This document shows positions 4,498-6,468 of a stretch of 6,468 nt of DNA, piece after piece. Location of the stretch: contig JAQGMN010000100.1 of assembly GCA_028292345.1 (NCBI GenBank), forward strand, positions 1-6,468, given 5' to 3'. The position numbers were made by a program, and so were the translations under genes. Positions within the stretch are counted from its first letter, which is position 1. The number at the start of each line of letters is the position of its first letter. This stretch comes from Polaromonas sp. Its GTDB lineage: Bacteria; Pseudomonadota; Gammaproteobacteria; Burkholderiales; Burkholderiaceae_C. The notes under the pieces were generated by a model that saw only the letters and a program-made list of their open reading frames with translations, ran no database searches and was not told where the DNA came from.

Positions 4498-6468
4498 ATG
4501 TCTGTTCTAGAAAATATCCAGAAGCTGTTTAAAACGAAGCCAGAGAGGCCTGAGGGCAGCACAAGCAATTTTGGCATGACGGATGAGCTTGATGCCCGCA
4601 GCCTGACGGCAGGCGGTCGGGTGAATGCAGCAGAAGCGCAAGAGGGGAATTTCTCGACCAGCAGCATGGCGGTTGCTGAAGACGGCATGCTGATGACTAC
4701 CGAGCTTCTCAGCCTTCCGGTGCTGGGCGTGCGGCCGCTTGGCGAGCACCAGAAGATATTGGTCGTGGCGCTTGGGCTTGCCGTTGCCACCCTGGCGGTG
4801 GTCACATTTTTTGCGCTCAGCAAGTCAGACCGCGTTGCGCAGCAGGTGGCGGCGACCGGACAGGCGCTGATGCAGTCACAGCGCCTTGCCAAATCGGCTT
4901 CGCAGGCACTGGTGGGAAGCGCCCAGGCCTTTCCGGATGTGCGTGAAAGTTCCGATGTCCTCAGCAAGACGGTGGCCGGAATGAAGTCGGGCGACGACAC
5001 CCTGCGCCTGTCGGCGGTAAGTGGCGCGTTGCAGCCTGAAGTGGAAAAGGTCACGCCGCTGGTCGAGCGGGCCGGACAGAATGCAAATATCGTGATGGCC
5101 CAGAAAGCCATCCTGCTGCAAGTGGGTGAGGCCTTGCGCACCATCAACCGGCAGTCCTCCGACCTGCTCGAAATTGCCGAGACTGTGTCCTCGCTCAAGC
5201 TTCAGCAAAACGCCGCGCCGACAGAGATCTCCGCCTCCGGCCAGCTGGTGATGCTGACCCAGCGGATCGGCAAGTCGGCCAATGAGTTCCTGACCATGGA
5301 AGGCGTCAGTCCCGAGGCGGTCTTCCTGCTGGGCAAAGACCTGAATTCATTCAAGGAAATTGCCCAGGGCCTGCTCGATGGCAGCCCTGAGCTGCGTCTG
5401 GGCGCATCAAAAGACACGCAGACGCGAGAGCGCCTGGAAGCCCTGATCGCACTGTATGAAAAAACGCGTGTCCAGGCGGGCGCCATTCTGGGCAATCTCC
5501 AGGGGCTGGTGTCAGCCCGCGAAGCGCAAGCTTCCATCATTGCCGACAGCGAACCCCTGCGCCGTGATCTTGAGGATTTGCAGGAAAAGCTGTCTTCCCA
5601 GACGGGTCTGGGCATCGGGGCGCTGGCGACTCTGGTTGCCGCAGCCTTGGTTGCCTTGCTGTGCGCAGCGGGTCTGGCTCGCCTGCAGGTGATTGACAGC
5701 CAGCAGCGCCAGGCCGTGGCCGAAGGTCAGCGGCAGGACGCCAAAAGCCAGGAACAGGATGCCAAGCGCGTCAACGATGCCAACCAGGCGGCCATTTTGC
5801 GTCTGATGAATGAATTGCAGAACGTGGCCGAAGGTGACCTGACACAGGAAGCCACCGTGACCGAGGACATCACCGGCGCCATTGCCGACTCGGTCAATTA
5901 CACGGTGGAAGAATTGCGCCAGCTGGTCGGCAATGTGCAGGACACGGCGACCCGGGTTGCGCAGACGACGGCGCGCGTGGAAAACACCTCTACGGAACTT
6001 CTGGCCGCTTCGACCCAGCAGCTTCGCGAGATTCGTGAAACCGGCCAGTCGGTGCTTGACATGGCGACCCGGATCAATGAAGTGTCCACCCAGGCCCAGG
6101 AATCGTCTTTGGTCGCACGCCAGTCGCTGACGGCGGCCGAATCGGGTCTGCAGGCGGTGCAAAACGCCATTGGCGGCATGAACTCCATCCGTGACCAGAT
6201 CCAGGAAACCTCCAAGCGCATCAAGCGCCTGGGCGAGTCGTCGCAGGAAATTGGCGAAATCACCGAACTGATTTCGGACATTACCGAACAGACCAACGTG
6301 CTGGCGCTGAACGCCGCCATCCAGGCCGCATCGGCCGGTGAAGCCGGACGATGCTTCTCGGTGGTGGCCGAGGAAGTGCAGCGGCTGGCCGAACGGTCGG
6401 CCGACGCGACGCGCCAGATCTCGGCGCTGGTGAAGGCGATTCAGACGGACACGCAGGACGCGGTCGCC
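4498..6468 (+). CDS. pilJ: Type IV pilus methyl-accepting chemotaxis receptor PilJ (3' end outside window)
   Basis: An open frame from ATG 4498 (GAAGG at 4486-4490, 7-base spacing) runs through the window end for 657 codons without a stop. Full PilJ proteins are about 680-780 residues. PilJ is the inner-membrane receptor of the Chp system and signals through PilI and ChpA/PilL to control pili. Order of parts: a cytosolic leader of about 85 polar residues; transmembrane segment about 86-107; a periplasmic helical region about 108-369 with two similar PilJ-type modules (121-173 and 248-303); transmembrane segment about 370-394; HAMP-like linker about 395-470 with NVAEGDLTQE (442-451); then the methyl-accepting signalling coiled coil. 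The conserved hairpin tip is ITEQTNVLALNAAIQAASAGEAG (595-617) followed by VVAEEVQRLAERSADATRQI. Where the family normally has GRGF, this sequence has GRCF (Cys619). The leader is longer than in Pseudomonas PilJ. Confidence 0.94.
   Translation, partial: MSVLENIQKLFKTKPERPEGSTSNFGMTDELDARSLTAGGRVNAAEAQEGNFSTSSMAVAEDGMLMTTELLSLPVLGVRPLGEHQKILVVALGLAVATLAVVTFFALSKSDRVAQQVAATGQALMQSQRLAKSASQALVGSAQAFPDVRESSDVLSKTVAGMKSGDDTLRLSAVSGALQPEVEKVTPLVERAGQNANIVMAQKAILLQVGEALRTINRQSSDLLEIAETVSSLKLQQNAAPTEISASGQLVMLTQRIGKSANEFLTMEGVSPEAVFLLGKDLNSFKEIAQGLLDGSPELRLGASKDTQTRERLEALIALYEKTRVQAGAILGNLQGLVSAREAQASIIADSEPLRRDLEDLQEKLSSQTGLGIGALATLVAAALVALLCAAGLARLQVIDSQQRQAVAEGQRQDAKSQEQDAKRVNDANQAAILRLMNELQNVAEGDLTQEATVTEDITGAIADSVNYTVEELRQLVGNVQDTATRVAQTTARVENTSTELLAASTQQLREIRETGQSVLDMATRINEVSTQAQESSLVARQSLTAAESGLQAVQNAIGGMNSIRDQIQETSKRIKRLGESSQEIGEITELISDITEQTNVLALNAAIQAASAGEAGRCFSVVAEEVQRLAERSADATRQISALVKAIQTDTQDAVA

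Noticed and set aside
5512..6162. Minus-strand open frame of 216 codons opposite pilJ
   Set aside because: It lies inside the well-defined receptor gene and its product has no recognisable motif.
1..6468. A hidden novel system such as a defence locus, mobile element or CRISPR array
   Set aside because: All strands and gaps are accounted for by housekeeping and pilus chemosensory genes. No transposase, repeat array, RNA gene or foreign-looking base composition was seen.

Overview
This window looks like ordinary chromosomal core sequence from a GC-rich betaproteobacterium, most likely order Burkholderiales and family Comamonadaceae (Polaromonas, Rhodoferax, Acidovorax or a relative). The basis is the protein character and the gene order hemL, thiD-like kinase, rubredoxin, pilG-pilH-pilI-pilJ. 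The genus is an inference and cannot be fixed without a database search.

Layout. (1) Bases 1-369 carry the 3' end of purH (plus strand, last steps of IMP synthesis). (2) Bases 370-531 are a convergent intergenic gap. It holds a strong symmetric terminator that can serve both strands, then an AT-rich palindrome flanked by short direct repeats that resembles a degenerate dispersed repeat. (3) On the minus strand, a ThiD-family kinase gene (about 1844-2806) is followed by hemL (532-1863). The two overlap by 20 bases and probably form one transcript. (4) Bases 2807-2900 are the short divergent regulatory region. (5) On the plus strand come a rubredoxin gene (2901-3062) and then the type IV pilus Chp/Pil chemosensory genes pilG, pilH, pilI and pilJ. 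pilJ is cut by the window end after 657 codons.

How the genes work together. PilJ is the membrane receptor and PilI the CheW-like adaptor. PilG and PilH are single-domain response regulators that act downstream of the CheA-type kinase (ChpA/PilL), which is expected beyond the right edge. Together they control twitching motility and pilus extension and retraction. hemL makes 5-aminolevulinate for tetrapyrroles. The ThiD-like protein is assigned to thiamin pyrimidine phosphorylation by family only, because several signature residues have changed, including the usual catalytic cysteine. The rubredoxin is a small one-iron electron carrier whose partner is not visible here.

I found no mobile element, CRISPR array, RNA gene or clearly new system. 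The points most worth a second look are the altered active site of the ThiD-like kinase, the rubredoxin heading the pil genes, the unusual Cys in the PilJ signalling tip, the internal duplication in the PilJ sensory region, and the repeat-like intergenic palindrome.
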